A DNA stretch of 64,000 nt from Cellvibrio sp. KY-GH-1 (GTDB taxonomy: Bacteria > Pseudomonadota > Gammaproteobacteria > Pseudomonadales > Cellvibrionaceae): the NCBI RefSeq assembly GCF_008806975.1, contig NZ_CP031728.1, positions 4,423,501-4,487,500 on the forward strand. The letters run 5' to 3'. Under the pieces are notes generated by a model. That model did no database searches. It saw nothing but the letters and a program-made list of their open reading frames with translations, and was not told the DNA's origin. The stretch's first letter is position 1. Each line of letters opens with the position of its first letter. Position numbers and translations under genes: made by a program. Shown here one piece after another: positions 34,259 to 44,197 of this stretch.

Positions 34259-35467
34259 CTACTTGGAGCGGAATATTATTTCCCGCATTTTTTTTAGTTT
34301 CGGCGATACCACTGGCACAGTGAGCATGGTACTGGCCACTGCCATAATCAGCAGCGCTGTGAAGGTCTCACTGGTGATAATTTGCTTATCAAGCAGTACG
34401 TTGGCGAAGATGATCATGATCAGCGCTTTGGTTTGCAGCAGCCAGCCAATAATCGACGCTTCGCCTTTTTCCCATTTCAAGATCTTGCCCGCCGCGTGAA
34501 CACCGGCCAATTTGCCTGATACCGAAGCGACTAACAGTATTGCCGCGGCGATAAACACAGTAGACCCGCCCACATCCCAATTGGTGCGCAGGCCGGTGCT
34601 GAGGAAGAACACCGGCATAATGATCATCAGTACAAAGTGACGCAGCTTGTCCATGTCCTCCTGGTTAAACCAGTCGGCGTCCATCACCGCACCGGCAAGG
34701 AACGCGCCCACCATAAAGTGCAGCCCGGCCCAGTCCGCCGCCAAACCAATAATCGCCAACCAGATAAAACCGGAATACCAGCGGTCTTTTTCCTGAATTG
34801 CGACCATCAACTTGCGAAACAGATACGCGGCTATGGCAAAACCAAGCAGGAACATTCCTTGGCGGCCTACGCGCTCCCAATCCAGAAGGATCAGCGCCAG
34901 AACCCCCCAAATGGCAATATCATCGAGACTCGCGTAACGCAGAATTCGCTGGCCGATTGGCTGCCGCAGTATTTCCAGTTTTTCCATTAGCAGTATCAAA
35001 ATCGGCAATGCTGTCACTGCGCAGGCCATACCCACACCGAGAATAAACTGCCAGGTCATCCCTTTTGGCCCCATCCATCCGTCGCTGAATGACATAAGCG
35101 CTACTGCCGCTGCGCAGCCAAAGAGCAGCGGTGTACCCAGGGCCAAGCCTGCGGTGATGCTGCTTTCACGTTTGTACTGCCAGGCTTTTTTCAGATCCAG
35201 TTCAATTCCGGCAATCCACACAAAAATCATCACCGCCCACCAGGCAATACCGTTGAGCGATTTGATGACATCCGGGGTAAAGACAAAGGTGTAGTATTCG
35301 GGAAAAGCCTTACCCAGTACTCCCGGGCCCAGCACAATCCCCATAATAATTTGTACTACTACCAATGGTGCCCAATAATCAGTGCGCCCCCAGCGCCAGA
35401 TTAGGTAAGGAATGGTGAAAATGATCACCATCGCGATCAGGAAAACTTCTGTAGTTGTCATATGCAT
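34259..35467 (-). CDS. CPA2-family cation/proton antiporter
   Basis: 402 residues with about eleven to twelve membrane segments. It reads as the membrane part of a KefB/GerN/NapA-type antiporter: VVVQIIMGIVLGPGVLGK, ILGVGMACAVTALPIL, RYASLDDIAIWGVLALILLD (with the Asp-Asp ion site) and FMVGAFLAGAVMDADW. There is no RCK/TrkA-N domain at the C-terminus, so it is a membrane-only exchanger, probably of Na+ or K+ for H+. Ion is inferred. Confidence 0.9.
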   Translation of the reverse strand: MHMTTTEVFLIAMVIIFTIPYLIWRWGRTDYWAPLVVVQIIMGIVLGPGVLGKAFPEYYTFVFTPDVIKSLNGIAWWAVMIFVWIAGIELDLKKAWQYKRESSITAGLALGTPLLFGCAAAVALMSFSDGWMGPKGMTWQFILGVGMACAVTALPILILLMEKLEILRQPIGQRILRYASLDDIAIWGVLALILLDWERVGRQGMFLLGFAIAAYLFRKLMVAIQEKDRWYSGFIWLAIIGLAADWAGLHFMVGAFLAGAVMDADWFNQEDMDKLRHFVLMIIMPVFFLSTGLRTNWDVGGSTVFIAAAILLVASVSGKLAGVHAAGKILKWEKGEASIIGWLLQTKALIMIIFANVLLDKQIITSETFTALLIMAVASTMLTVPVVSPKLKKMREIIFRSK

Positions 35468-35734
35468 AGTGCTAACTCATTCATTTTTATAGCTATTGTT
35501 ACTGTTTTTAAATGTCACCCTGTGCTCGCCGCCCAATGGGATTGACGAAGGGAGCGAGGCTACAGTGATTTTTAACGCCAATCGACAGCAACCCTATAGG
35601 TATTGGCTATGGATGCATTAGGTAAAAGCTAAATAAAGAACAGGTAAAAAGTGGTGCAATTTGGAGCAGGCTGCTGGCACACTAGCAGCCTTGCGGTACT
35701 TGCGAAGGTTCAGGAAGAAAAGCGTGAAACAGTG

Positions 35735-35791
35735 TGCACCATAATTGCGCGTTTTGAAAAATTCGTGATCACATTTGGTGCTTTGTGCGTT
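35735..35791. promoter_or_regulatory. NtrC enhancer-like sites
   Basis: TGCACCATAATTGCGCG (35735-35751) resembles the NtrC site TGCACCA-N5-TGGTGC in one half, and TTTGGTGCTTTGTGCG (35775-35790) holds another TGGTGC half. They lie about 120 and 75 bases before the -24 element, near the spacing used in enterobacterial glnA. The other halves are degenerate. Confidence 0.4.
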
Positions 35792-35855
35792 TAAAATAAT
35801 TTCTCTTATTGCTCAAGAGCCTTATTTTTTGCGGCTTATTGCTATTTTCCTTGGA

Positions 35856-35870
35856 TGGCATATATTTTGC
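35856..35870 (+). promoter_or_regulatory. sigma-54 promoter of glnA
   Basis: TGGCATATATTTTGC fits TGGCAC-N5-TTGC: GG at 35857-35858 and GC at 35869-35870 have the strict ten-base gap of -24/-12 promoters. It is 168 bases before the glnA ATG, and the NtrB/NtrC genes lie downstream, as expected for nitrogen control. Confidence 0.8.
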
Positions 35871-36037
35871 CCCCTTTCTGACACCCAAAGTTGATCGATT
35901 CACCGAAATGAGTCGCTCACAACTTACACCGGGAGCCATTTCCGGTTAGTTTTTCGCCAGAAAAGCTTACCAGCCGACTGTAATAACAACATTTTCATCA
36001 TCGTAGCCTTCGGGCTATTACAACTTGGAGGCATTCA

Positions 36038-37438
36038 ATGTCTAAGACTTTAGACCTGATCAAAGAACACGAAGCTCGTTGGATCGACTTGCGCTTCACT
36101 GATACCAAAGGTAAAGAGCAGCACGTAACTTTCCCATCAAGCGTTGTTAACGACAGCTTCTTCACCGACGGCAAAATGTTCGACGGTTCGTCTATTGCTG
36201 GCTGGAAAGGCATTAACGACTCAGACATGATTCTGATGCCGGATGATTCAACTGCCGTTTTGGATCCTTTCTACGACGAAGCGACCATCATTGTTCGCTG
36301 TAACATCGTTGAACCAGCGACCATGCAGGGTTACGACCGCGACCCACGTTCTATCGGCTTGCGCGCTGAAGAGTACCTGAAGTCTACCGGTCTGGGTGAC
36401 ATCGCTCTGTTCGGTCCAGAGCCAGAATTCTTCATTTTCGACAGTGTTCACTTCAACTCAAGCATGGGTGGCGCTTTCTACAAAATCAAATCTGAAGAAG
36501 CTGCATGGCAATCAGGTGATGATGTTGAAGGCAAGCACGGCCACGCTCCACGCGTAAAAGGTGGTTACTTCCCAGTTGCACCAATCGACTCTCTGCACGA
36601 CATCCGTGGTGCAATGTGTAACGCGATGGAAGCAATGGGCCTGGAAATCGAAATCCATCACCACGAAGTTGCTAATGCTGGTCAGTGTGAAATCGGCGTA
36701 GGTGCTAACACTCTGGTTAAGAAGGCGGACGAAGTACAAATCCTGAAGTACTGCGTACACAACGTTGCTCACCAGTACGGCAAAACCGCTACCTTCATGC
36801 CTAAGCCACTGATCGGCGACAACGGTTCAGGTATGCACGTTCACCAGTCTTTCTCCAAGAACGGCAAAAACCAATTCGCTGGTGACGCTTACGCTGGCCT
36901 GTCTGAAACTGCCCTGTACTACATTGGCGGTATCATCAAGCACGCTAAAGCTCTGAACGCTTTCTGTAACGCATCTACCAACTCTTACAAGCGTTTGGTT
37001 CCAGGCTTCGAAGCTCCAGTAATGCTGGCTTACTCAGCTCGTAACCGCTCTGCTTCTATCCGTATTCCTTACACTGTTGGTGAAAAAGCCAAGCGTATCG
37101 AAACTCGTTTCCCTGATCCAACTGCTAACCCATACCTGTGCTTCGCTGCATTGCTGATGGCTGGTATTGATGGTGTTCAGAACAAGATTCATCCGGGCGA
37201 GCCAGCAACTAAAGACCTGTACGATTTGGAGCCGGAAGAAGAAGCACTGATTCCACAAGTGTGTGCATCTTTGGAAGAAGCGCTGAATCACTTGGAAGCG
37301 GACCACGACTTCCTGTTGGCCGGTGGTGTGTTCAGCAAAGACTTCATCGAAGCTTACATTGAGCTGAAGAAGGCTGATATCCAACGCGTAAACATGACTC
37401 CACACCCAGTAGAATTCGAACTCTACTACAGCGTGTAA
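36038..37438 (+). CDS. glnA: glutamine synthetase type I
   Basis: 466 residues, the normal GSI-beta size. [12 protein letters not shown] and [17 protein letters not shown] carry metal- and glutamate-binding residues. [10 protein letters not shown] is the ATP/ammonium region. [11 protein letters not shown] contains Tyr395, the adenylylation site, so it is likely regulated by GlnE. The enzyme makes glutamine from glutamate, ammonium and ATP in the cytoplasm. CTTGGAGG lies before the ATG. Confidence 0.98.
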   Translation: MSKTLDLIKEHEARWIDLRFTDTKGKEQHVTFPSSVVNDSFFTDGKMFDGSSIAGWKGINDSDMILMPDDSTAVLDPFYDEATIIVRCNIVEPATMQGYDRDPRSIGLRAEEYLKSTGLGDIALFGPEPEFFIFDSVHFNSSMGGAFYKIKSEEAAWQSGDDVEGKHGHAPRVKGGYFPVAPIDSLHDIRGAMCNAMEAMGLEIEIHHHEVANAGQCEIGVGANTLVKKADEVQILKYCVHNVAHQYGKTATFMPKPLIGDNGSGMHVHQSFSKNGKNQFAGDAYAGLSETALYYIGGIIKHAKALNAFCNASTNSYKRLVPGFEAPVMLAYSARNRSASIRIPYTVGEKAKRIETRFPDPTANPYLCFAALLMAGIDGVQNKIHPGEPATKDLYDLEPEEEALIPQVCASLEEALNHLEADHDFLLAGGVFSKDFIEAYIELKKADIQRVNMTPHPVEFELYYSV

Positions 37439-37485
37439 TAAGTCAGGTTTTGCCGGTTTTCCGGCAAAACCGTGAATCGCTCCAG

Positions 37486-37520
37486 AAAAAGCCCGAGCAG
37501 GGAACTGCTCGGGCTTTTTC
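37486..37520 (+). terminator. Rho-independent terminator of glnA
   Basis: AGCCCGAGCAG (37490-37500) pairs with CTGCTCGGGCT (37505-37515), with A-run before and T-run after. An extra hairpin GTTTTGCCGG/CCGGCAAAAC stands at 37447-37470. Confidence 0.88.
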
Positions 37521-37571
37521 TTTAAGGGCTGTAAGGCTACTCTTGGGGAATGAGTTGGAGAGGGAAAAATC

Positions 37572-38108
37572 ATGCGTGTGTTTTTGCTGTTGCTATTATC
37601 GCTTGCCCCCTGGGTGGTGGCTGATGTTTACAAGACGGTCGATAAAGATGGTCGTGTTATCTACACTGACAAACCTAAAAGCGACAACGCTCAAAAAGTG
37701 GAGCTGCGTGAAATAAACACTGTGCCCGGTGCCCAGCCGTTGCCTGAGTCCACCCCGGTTGAGTCATTCCAGTCGCAGCCTGCGGCTATGAGTTACCAGA
37801 TAGAAATCATCAGTCCACGCAATGAGTTAATTATTCCTGTCGGTCAGCGGGATTTGGCTATTGCAATCAAGGTCGAGCCTGAGCTTCAGCCAGATCATCT
37901 GTTGGTATACTTTATGGATGGTGAGCTGCTGGAGGAAACCTCAATGACCAATATCATTGTTAAGGATGTCCCGCGCGGTAGCCACAATCTGGTGGTGGAG
38001 GCTATAGACGCCAATGGTCAATCATTGGGCACGTCCGCTCCGGTCAGCGTGAGCCTTATGCGTCCAATTGTTAAAAAACCTGCCCCACCAACGCCCACTC
38101 CAAAATAG
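37572..38108 (+). CDS. exported DUF4124-domain protein
   Basis: 178 residues. A signal peptide ends near VVA, and ADVYKTVDKDGRVIYTDKP right after it is the DUF4124 motif. The rest, with IEIISPRNELIIPVGQRDLAI, looks like an Ig-like fold and ends in a Pro/Thr-rich tail. Proteins of this kind are found beside glnA/ntrB in pseudomonads and relatives; function unknown. It lies between the glnA terminator and glnL. Confidence 0.85.
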   Translation: MRVFLLLLLSLAPWVVADVYKTVDKDGRVIYTDKPKSDNAQKVELREINTVPGAQPLPESTPVESFQSQPAAMSYQIEIISPRNELIIPVGQRDLAIAIKVEPELQPDHLLVYFMDGELLEETSMTNIIVKDVPRGSHNLVVEAIDANGQSLGTSAPVSVSLMRPIVKKPAPPTPTPK

Positions 38109-38261
38109 TTGCACCAATTCGGTGCTATGATTTTTCTGAAAATCCCCATAATGGACAGCTTTACCAGCTAAATCAGCTGAATAGTGCTGTTTTCTTACTT
38201 GGTTTGGTTTTTGCAGTAAGCCAAGTGCCCATTGTCGAGGCGTTCAGGAGAGCATAACCCG

Positions 38262-39338
38262 GTGAGTCCGCGCGATATCTATAAACCCATATTGGATAGC
38301 CTAAGTACTGCCATCGTTTTGGTGGATACTGATTTGCTGCTTTGCCATATGAATCCGGCCGCCGAAGCGCTGCTCGCAATGAGTTGTGAAAGCAATACCG
38401 GTGAGCCCATCACCTATTTTTTTTATGAATCCGATGAAACTGACCGCCAATTAAAGCTTGCGGCTGTTCAGGCCAATCACTACACCAAGCGCCATGCAGA
38501 ATGGCGGCTATTAAGTGGGGGCAACCTGACGGTAGATTACACCGTCACCCCTTTCGGTGATCATGAAGGATTGATTATTGAAATTCAGCCGATCGATCGG
38601 CTGCTGCGCATCAGTCGCGAAGAGATGCTTACCACTTCCCATGAGACGACACGTAATCTAGTGCGTGGCATGGCGCATGAAATTAAAAACCCGCTGGGCG
38701 GAATTCGCGGTGCGGCGCAATTGCTGGCGCGGGAGCTGCCCAACCCCGGGTTGAGTGAATACACCAACATTATCATTGATGAGGCGGACCGCCTGCGCAA
38801 CCTGGTCGACCGTATGCTGGGTCCTAATCAGTTGCCCAAGTGGCAGTCGTTAAATATTCACGAGGCGATTGAGCGGGTTGCTAACATCATCAAAGCGGAA
38901 AGTAATGATGCGATCCGCATTGTGCGTGACTACGACCCCAGTATTCCCAATATGCAGGGCGATAAGGAGATGCTGATACAGGCACTGCTTAACATAGTGC
39001 GCAATGCCATGCAGGCGTTGTTGGAAGCTCATGTGGTTAATGGGGTGATTCAACTGCGCACTCGCATCCAACGCCAATACACTATTGGTCGCAAGCACCA
39101 TTCGCTGGTTTGTCGTCTCGACATTATCGATAACGGTCCTGGCATTCCGCCGGAAATAATCGAAAACATTTTCTACCCGATGATCACCGGCCGTGCCGAA
39201 GGTACCGGCTTGGGTTTGACCATCTCGCAGCACCTGATTCATCAACACCATGGCCTCATCGAGTGCCAAAGTGAGCCGGGCAAAACTCGTTTCTCACTCT
39301 ACTTACCTATGGAAGCGCAACATGCAGAAGTCCAATAA
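38262..39338 (+). CDS. glnL: nitrogen regulation sensor kinase NtrB
   Basis: 358 residues from GTG 38262, chosen because AGGAG is 11 bases upstream and the protein then has normal NtrB length. A PAS domain (about 1-115) is followed by the H-box MAHEIKNPLGGIRGAAQLL with the phosphorylated His. The ATPase region shows NIVRNAMQAL, DNGPGIP and GTGLGLTIS. It phosphorylates NtrC when nitrogen is scarce, under PII control. The coding end overlaps the start of glnG by 17 bases. Confidence 0.94.
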   Translation: MSPRDIYKPILDSLSTAIVLVDTDLLLCHMNPAAEALLAMSCESNTGEPITYFFYESDETDRQLKLAAVQANHYTKRHAEWRLLSGGNLTVDYTVTPFGDHEGLIIEIQPIDRLLRISREEMLTTSHETTRNLVRGMAHEIKNPLGGIRGAAQLLARELPNPGLSEYTNIIIDEADRLRNLVDRMLGPNQLPKWQSLNIHEAIERVANIIKAESNDAIRIVRDYDPSIPNMQGDKEMLIQALLNIVRNAMQALLEAHVVNGVIQLRTRIQRQYTIGRKHHSLVCRLDIIDNGPGIPPEIIENIFYPMITGRAEGTGLGLTISQHLIHQHHGLIECQSEPGKTRFSLYLPMEAQHAEVQ

Positions 39339-40758
39339 AGTCTGGATCATCGATGATGATCGCTCGATTCGCTGGGTGCTGGAAAAGGCCCTGCAACAAG
39401 CCAATATAGAAACTCGCGTGTTTGACTCGGGCGATAGTGCCATGAGTCAGCTCAACCGGGACACGCCCGATGCCATTATCAGTGATATTCGCATGCCGGG
39501 AACTGATGGCCTTACTTTGCTGGGCAATCTTCACAATACCCATCCGCAGATTCCAATTATCATCATGACTGCCCATTCAGACCTGGACAGCGCAGTCGCT
39601 GCCTATCAGGGCGGAGCCTTCGAATATTTGCCCAAGCCTTTTGATGTGGACGACGCCGTGGCTGTTACCCAACGCGCACTTGCCCATGCTCAAGAGCAGA
39701 AAAGCGAGCACGCGCCGGAAAACAGTGTGGAAACCAACACTGAAATCATTGGCGAAGCCCCAGCGATGCAAGAAGTCTTTCGCGCGATTGGCCGCTTGTC
39801 GCAATCCAACATCACGGTATTGATCAATGGTCAATCCGGCACTGGTAAAGAACTGGTAGCCCGTGCGCTTCACCGTCACAGTCCGCGACGCAATGAGCCG
39901 TTTATTGCGTTGAATATGGCGGCAATTCCTAAAGACTTGATGGAATCTGAACTCTTCGGCCACGAAAAAGGCGCTTTTACCGGTGCCGCCGCACAGCGTC
40001 AGGGGCGCTTTGAACAGGCCAACGGAGGTTCGTTGTTCCTTGATGAAATCGGTGATATGCCGGCGGAAACTCAAACCCGTTTGTTGCGCGTATTGGCGGA
40101 CGGCGAGTTCTATCGAGTGGGCGGCCACACTCCGGTTAAAGTGGATGTGCGCATCATCGCCGCTACCCACCAAAACCTGGAAACCCTGGTGGCAGACAAC
40201 CGGTTCCGCGAGGATTTATTCCATCGTCTGAATGTAATTCGCATTCATATCCCCAAGCTGGCCAATCGCCGTGAAGATATTCCCAAGTTGGCGCGCTTTT
40301 TCCTGCACAAGGCCGCGACCGAATTGAACGTTGATCCCAAGGTGCTATTGCCTGAAACCGAAGAATACTTCTGCTCGTTGCAATGGCCCGGTAATGTGCG
40401 CCAACTGGAGAATACCTGCCGGTGGATCACCGTAATGGCCTCGGGTCGCGAGGTTCATGTGGAAGATCTGCCGCCTGAACTGTTGGAAAACAAAGAAACA
40501 AGTACCCCCGCAGACGATTGGGAAAAGGCCTTGCGTCATTGGGCGGACCAAGCGCTCACCCGCGGTCAACACCAGTTGCTCAGTGAGGCCGTGCCTACGT
40601 TTGAGCGCGCATTGATCGAGACGGCTCTCAAGTACACTGCCGGGCGTAAGCGCGATGCCGCAAATCTGTTGGGCTGGGGGCGCAACACCCTTACGCGCAA
40701 GCTGAAAGAGCTGGGTATGGCCGGCGGTAACGACCCCGACAATGATATTGACGACTAA
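39322..40758 (+). CDS. glnG: nitrogen response regulator NtrC
   Basis: 478 residues from ATG 39322, with GGAAG upstream; starting inside glnL indicates coupled translation. The receiver has IIDDDRSIRW and SDIRMPGTDG with the phosphorylated Asp. The AAA+ domain has GQSGTGKE (Walker A), GAFTGA (sigma-54 contact) and GGSLFLDEIGDMP (Walker B). The Fis-type HTH is RDAANLLGWGRNTLTRKLKE. It activates sigma-54 promoters such as the one before glnA. Confidence 0.96.
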   Translation: MQKSNKVWIIDDDRSIRWVLEKALQQANIETRVFDSGDSAMSQLNRDTPDAIISDIRMPGTDGLTLLGNLHNTHPQIPIIIMTAHSDLDSAVAAYQGGAFEYLPKPFDVDDAVAVTQRALAHAQEQKSEHAPENSVETNTEIIGEAPAMQEVFRAIGRLSQSNITVLINGQSGTGKELVARALHRHSPRRNEPFIALNMAAIPKDLMESELFGHEKGAFTGAAAQRQGRFEQANGGSLFLDEIGDMPAETQTRLLRVLADGEFYRVGGHTPVKVDVRIIAATHQNLETLVADNRFREDLFHRLNVIRIHIPKLANRREDIPKLARFFLHKAATELNVDPKVLLPETEEYFCSLQWPGNVRQLENTCRWITVMASGREVHVEDLPPELLENKETSTPADDWEKALRHWADQALTRGQHQLLSEAVPTFERALIETALKYTAGRKRDAANLLGWGRNTLTRKLKELGMAGGNDPDNDIDD

Positions 40759-41060
40759 ACTCTCCTTTCTTTTATCCCTTCCGCGAGCCTGACTACAGGC
40801 TCGCATCACCTCGCCGTTGGCGCATAAAACTTCTTTACCTTTCCATAGGGCAGCTTTTAAAACCTGTGTCTATACTCAGCTAACCGGGTAGCGAACCTGA
40901 CTTGGCAACCACTACTACAGCCTTATTACCCCAAGTTTGTAACACCGTACACACGGCACGGGGTCGGTAGTCGCTCAATCGATTCAAGAAATTGACTGAA
41001 CTGCCGCCAACAACAATTGATGCTAATAAAAACTGAATCCGAATGCTTTCGGGGGAAAAC
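40759..41060. other. intergenic region between glnG and the chemotaxis receptor
   Basis: No gene. GCGAGCCTG (40783-40791), loop ACTA, CAGGCTCGC (40796-40804) is a perfect hairpin 25 bases after the glnG stop without a T-run; it may be a weak or Rho-aided terminator. The remaining 250 bases should hold the receptor promoter; I see no strong motif. Confidence 0.5.
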
Positions 41061-42551
41061 ATGGTACAAAAATCATTACTTACCAAACTAATGATGGTAT
41101 TAACCATTGTGATGGTTGCCATTGCCGTATTGGTGGCGTTCACCAATTACAAAATTGCATCCAGTGATTTGGAAAAAGAATTGGAAGCAGAGACAGCAGC
41201 GATGATCGAGCTGACCAACAGCTCAATATTGGAGGCGGTATTTGCATACGATTTCCAACAGATTGAAGCTATTGCCAAATCTCTGGTAAATACTTCGTTG
41301 GTCACTACCGTCAGCGTTGTTGATCATCGCGGGCAATCACTCGCCAAGGCAGCAGATGATGACCGCAGCGAACACCAGATTACCCGTGCAGCCGTGCCTA
41401 TTGTTTACAACGGCAATACTATCGGGAGTTATGACATCAGTTTCTCCACTCAGGAATTGCAGAAGACGCTAATCCAGCAAGTGTGGACGAGTGTTTGGAC
41501 GGTGTTGGCACTGTTGGTTGCGAGTCTGGTGACTGTTTATGTGTTGATTCGCAGTCTGGTGTTGGCTCCAGTAGATGAAGTAACTCGCTCACTCGCGTCC
41601 ATTGCGGGTGGTGGTGGTGACCTTACTCGTCGTTTACCGACTGACAGTCAAAATGAAATTGCCGCGCTTGCACACAATTTTAATCTGGTGATGGAGCATA
41701 TTGCCTCTATCATTCGCAACGTAGTACTAGTGAACGATAAGGTGCGCACCAACGTTAATAAAATGAGTAGCGCAACCGAGAGCACCGTAAACTCCACCTC
41801 TCAGCAATTGCGCGAAATTGAATTGGTAGCAACCGCTGTGGAAGAGCTATCGGCATCTGCAACAGAAATCGCACGTCACGCGGGGGACACCGCCGAGCGT
41901 ACCAATGCCACCAGTATTTTGGCGGAAGAAGGTAACACCATCGTTAATCTGTCACTCGAAAATGTGAATCGCCTAACCGGGCAAATAGAATCTACTGCGC
42001 AAAAAATTCAGGTATTAAAAAATAACTCGGTCAATATCGGGTCGGTAATGGAGGTAATCAGAACCATCGCCGAGCAAACCAACCTGCTCGCGCTCAACGC
42101 GGCAATCGAGGCTGCGCGTGCGGGTGAGCAGGGTCGTGGCTTTGCCGTAGTTGCGGATGAAGTTCGCTCACTTGCGCAAAAAACCCGCTCATCCACTGAA
42201 GAAATTGAATCGATCATCGTGCAATTGCAACGCGCTGCCGATGAGGCTCACCAAGCGATGAACACCAGCACCGCGTCAGCGCGTGAGACTATTGATACCG
42301 CCTCCAAAGTTGGTGGTGCATTAGATAAAATCCGCGCAAATATCGGTATCATTAACGACATGAACCACCAAATCGCCACCGCCTCACATGAGCAAAGTTC
42401 TGTCGCGAATGAAGTGAGCAAAAACATCACTGCCATTCATGGCTTGTCAGAAAATGTGGTGGAAAACGCGCAGGTTGTTAATCACAGCGGTAGCCAGTTA
42501 ATCAATGAAACCAGCGAACTGAAAAAGCAAATTGATAGCTTTAAAGTGTAA
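41061..42551 (+). CDS. methyl-accepting chemotaxis protein
   Basis: 496 residues from ATG 41061, right behind CGGGGGAAAAC. TM1 is about 9-28 and TM2 about 140-160, enclosing a small periplasmic sensor of about 110 residues. A HAMP domain follows with [20 protein letters not shown]. The signalling hairpin tip [20 protein letters not shown], then [12 protein letters not shown], is the MCP hallmark. It reports to CheA/CheW at the inner membrane. The ligand is unknown; the sensor has no recognised family. Confidence 0.93.
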   Translation: MVQKSLLTKLMMVLTIVMVAIAVLVAFTNYKIASSDLEKELEAETAAMIELTNSSILEAVFAYDFQQIEAIAKSLVNTSLVTTVSVVDHRGQSLAKAADDDRSEHQITRAAVPIVYNGNTIGSYDISFSTQELQKTLIQQVWTSVWTVLALLVASLVTVYVLIRSLVLAPVDEVTRSLASIAGGGGDLTRRLPTDSQNEIAALAHNFNLVMEHIASIIRNVVLVNDKVRTNVNKMSSATESTVNSTSQQLREIELVATAVEELSASATEIARHAGDTAERTNATSILAEEGNTIVNLSLENVNRLTGQIESTAQKIQVLKNNSVNIGSVMEVIRTIAEQTNLLALNAAIEAARAGEQGRGFAVVADEVRSLAQKTRSSTEEIESIIVQLQRAADEAHQAMNTSTASARETIDTASKVGGALDKIRANIGIINDMNHQIATASHEQSSVANEVSKNITAIHGLSENVVENAQVVNHSGSQLINETSELKKQIDSFKV

Positions 42552-42580
42552 ATATTGCTGTTACAGTTCAACAATAACGA

Positions 42581-42596
42581 CGGCGCTCATGCGCCG
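42581..42596. repeat. left copy of 16-bp target duplication
   Basis: CGGCGCTCATGCGCCG, identical to the copy at 44198-44213. It is itself a hairpin (6-bp stem, loop TCAT) and was part of the terminator between the chemotaxis gene and the downstream reverse-strand gene. Confidence 0.85.
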
Positions 42597-42615
42597 CAGA
42601 TCGTTGACAAACCCC
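42597..42615. repeat. IS left terminal inverted repeat
   Basis: CAGATCGTTGACAAACCCC; matches the right repeat with two transitions. Confidence 0.85.
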
Positions 42616-42642
42616 ACCCTAAAAAAGTGGGGTTTTATTTTT

Positions 42643-44151
42643 TTAGCTCGCGCTGTGCATCAACCGCATTTCTGGCGATTGATTTCCAATCCGTTCATTT
42701 TTCTCGATAAAACGCGATATAAGTATCCACAGCGCTTGAACAAGGCCTAACACCACCAATGGATTATAAAAACGCGCCAGCAACAGCGCTATCTTCTTCA
42801 TATTCTGGCACGCAGCCGCCAACAAACACTGGCCACTCACGCGACGCAAGCCGCGATAACGTGCATATCTATGACCGTGCAATTGTTTCGCGTCGGCAAA
42901 GCTGCGCTCCACCGTTTCCTTTCTGCGTTGATAAATCCGTTTGCCTTGCTCGGTGAGTCGTCGCGCATCAGTGCGCTCCACACTGTCTTGCCACACATGG
43001 CGTGTGATGACTTTGGTGTGGTTGCGACTGCGCGTGCATTGATCCAAAAACGGACAGCGTTTGCATTGCTCTGAATCGGAGCGGTATTCGCGATAGCCCA
43101 ATCGGTTGGTGGTGTTATATGAAATCAACTGACCCGCCGGACAGGTGTAATGATTCTGATCGGCATCAAACACAAATTTGCGCCTGGCAAATAAGCCTTC
43201 CGCTTTGTTGGGGCGGCGATAGCCAATAACGCCCTCAATATTGCGATCTTCCAAACCTTTGCAGATGCCTGCAGTTTTGTAGCCTGCATCCAATCCCACC
43301 GTGTACGGATAAATATTGAAGGCCGTTAATTGGCGATCCAGGCGTGCCAAATAAGGTTTGCTGTCATGCACGTTGCTCGGTGTGACGTGGGTGTCCGTGA
43401 TGATGTTGTATTTACCATCCACGGTGCGATGGTCGAGATAATAAAATCCTTGGGGCTTGCCTTCGCGTGTTAAATAACCACTATCGGGATCAGTGGTGCT
43501 GACTTTAATGTCGCGGGTTTTTGGCTCGGTATCGCCCGCTTTTTCTTTTAGTGGGGCTTTGCCGTTGGCAATTCGGTCTTCATCAATCGCCACTTCCAAC
43601 GCGGTTAAATAATCCGTCGGCGTTTGCGTGACGGTGTGAATTTCAAACTTCTTTTTATTGGCATTGGCTTTCATGTGGGTGCTGTCGGTGTAAAGCACAT
43701 CGCCGCCCACCAAGCCGTGGCCAATTGCTTGGCGAACAATCTCATCAAAAATTTGTTGCTCAATATCAGTCGCTAAAAACCGGCGCCGACGTTGCTGGCT
43801 AAAGGTGGAGGCATCAATGATTTTATCCGTGAGACTCAACCCCAAAAACCAACGATATGCCACATTCACTTGCACCTCGCGCACTAACTGCCGCTCGCTG
43901 CGCACACCAAACAAATAACCAATAAACAGCATTTTAAATAACAACACCGGATCAACTGCAGGGCGGCCGTTGTTATCGCAATATAAATGGCGGACTTGGT
44001 CGCGGATAAATTCGAAGTTGATGTACTTGTCGATTTTGCGCAGTAGATGGTCAGCCGGAACGAGATCCTCAAGGATCACCATTTCCAGTGTGTGTTGGCG
44101 CGGCGCAGGTTCTTTGAGCATGGCAGTCATCACAAGAAAGTGTGCTGCCAT
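42643..44151 (-). CDS. IS1182-family DDE transposase
   Basis: 502 residues from ATG 44151. The N-terminus (LEMVILEDLVPADHLLRKID) and VDPVLLFKMLFIGYLFG are family landmarks. The DDE core shows LYTDSTHMKANANKKK, VGLDAGYKTAGICKG and a later ETVERSFADAKQLHGHRYARYRG with the Glu. A cluster of Cys (FDADQNHYTCPAG and ... CKRCPFLDQC) is a zinc-like motif of the family. The frame is intact, so the element may be active. It runs against the chemotaxis gene. Confidence 0.93.
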   Translation of the reverse strand: MAAHFLVMTAMLKEPAPRQHTLEMVILEDLVPADHLLRKIDKYINFEFIRDQVRHLYCDNNGRPAVDPVLLFKMLFIGYLFGVRSERQLVREVQVNVAYRWFLGLSLTDKIIDASTFSQQRRRRFLATDIEQQIFDEIVRQAIGHGLVGGDVLYTDSTHMKANANKKKFEIHTVTQTPTDYLTALEVAIDEDRIANGKAPLKEKAGDTEPKTRDIKVSTTDPDSGYLTREGKPQGFYYLDHRTVDGKYNIITDTHVTPSNVHDSKPYLARLDRQLTAFNIYPYTVGLDAGYKTAGICKGLEDRNIEGVIGYRRPNKAEGLFARRKFVFDADQNHYTCPAGQLISYNTTNRLGYREYRSDSEQCKRCPFLDQCTRSRNHTKVITRHVWQDSVERTDARRLTEQGKRIYQRRKETVERSFADAKQLHGHRYARYRGLRRVSGQCLLAAACQNMKKIALLLARFYNPLVVLGLVQALWILISRFIEKNERIGNQSPEMRLMHSAS

Positions 44152-44178
44152 TAAACGCAAACCCCCAGCTTTTGGCTA

Positions 44179-44197
44179 GGGGTTTGTCAGCGGTCTG
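44179..44197. repeat. IS right terminal inverted repeat
   Basis: GGGGTTTGTCAGCGGTCTG, the reverse complement of the left end with two changes. Confidence 0.85.

Larger units (their letters stand above)
35468..36037. other. glnA upstream region
   Basis: 570 bases with no gene. A sigma-54 promoter (35856-35870) and two enhancer-like sites (35735 and about 35776) are present. 35551-35720 contains GC-richer sequence with an imperfect CTGCTGG...CTAGCAG repeat. The leader between promoter and ATG holds a hairpin-like TTTTCGCCAGAAAAG (35951-35965). Confidence 0.6.
42597..44197 (-). mobile_element. IS1182-family insertion sequence, complete (1601 bp)
   Basis: The ends are 19-bp inverted repeats: CAGATCGTTGACAAACCCC at 42597-42615 and its reverse complement with 17 of 19 matching at 44179-44197. 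Both are flanked by the direct repeat CGGCGCTCATGCGCCG. A single transposase gene fills the element. Subterminal hairpins follow each repeat (CCCCAC/GTGGGG at 42612-42632, CAAACCCC-type at 44158-44186). Family assignment rests on the transposase; other copies cannot be judged from one window. Confidence 0.85.

Noticed and set aside
34259..34500. Antiporter lacking a C-terminal TrkA-N domain as a truncation
   Set aside because: Many CPA2 antiporters are membrane-only and the gene ends with a normal basic tail before its stop, so there is no sign of damage.
35680..35700. TGGCAC followed by TTGC near 35680 as another sigma-54 promoter
   Set aside because: The gap between the elements is ten bases instead of five, which sigma-54 does not tolerate.
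37034..37573. 179-codon reverse-strand frame over the glnA end
   Set aside because: It lies almost completely over glnA and the terminator; the codon bias of glnA explains the absence of stops.
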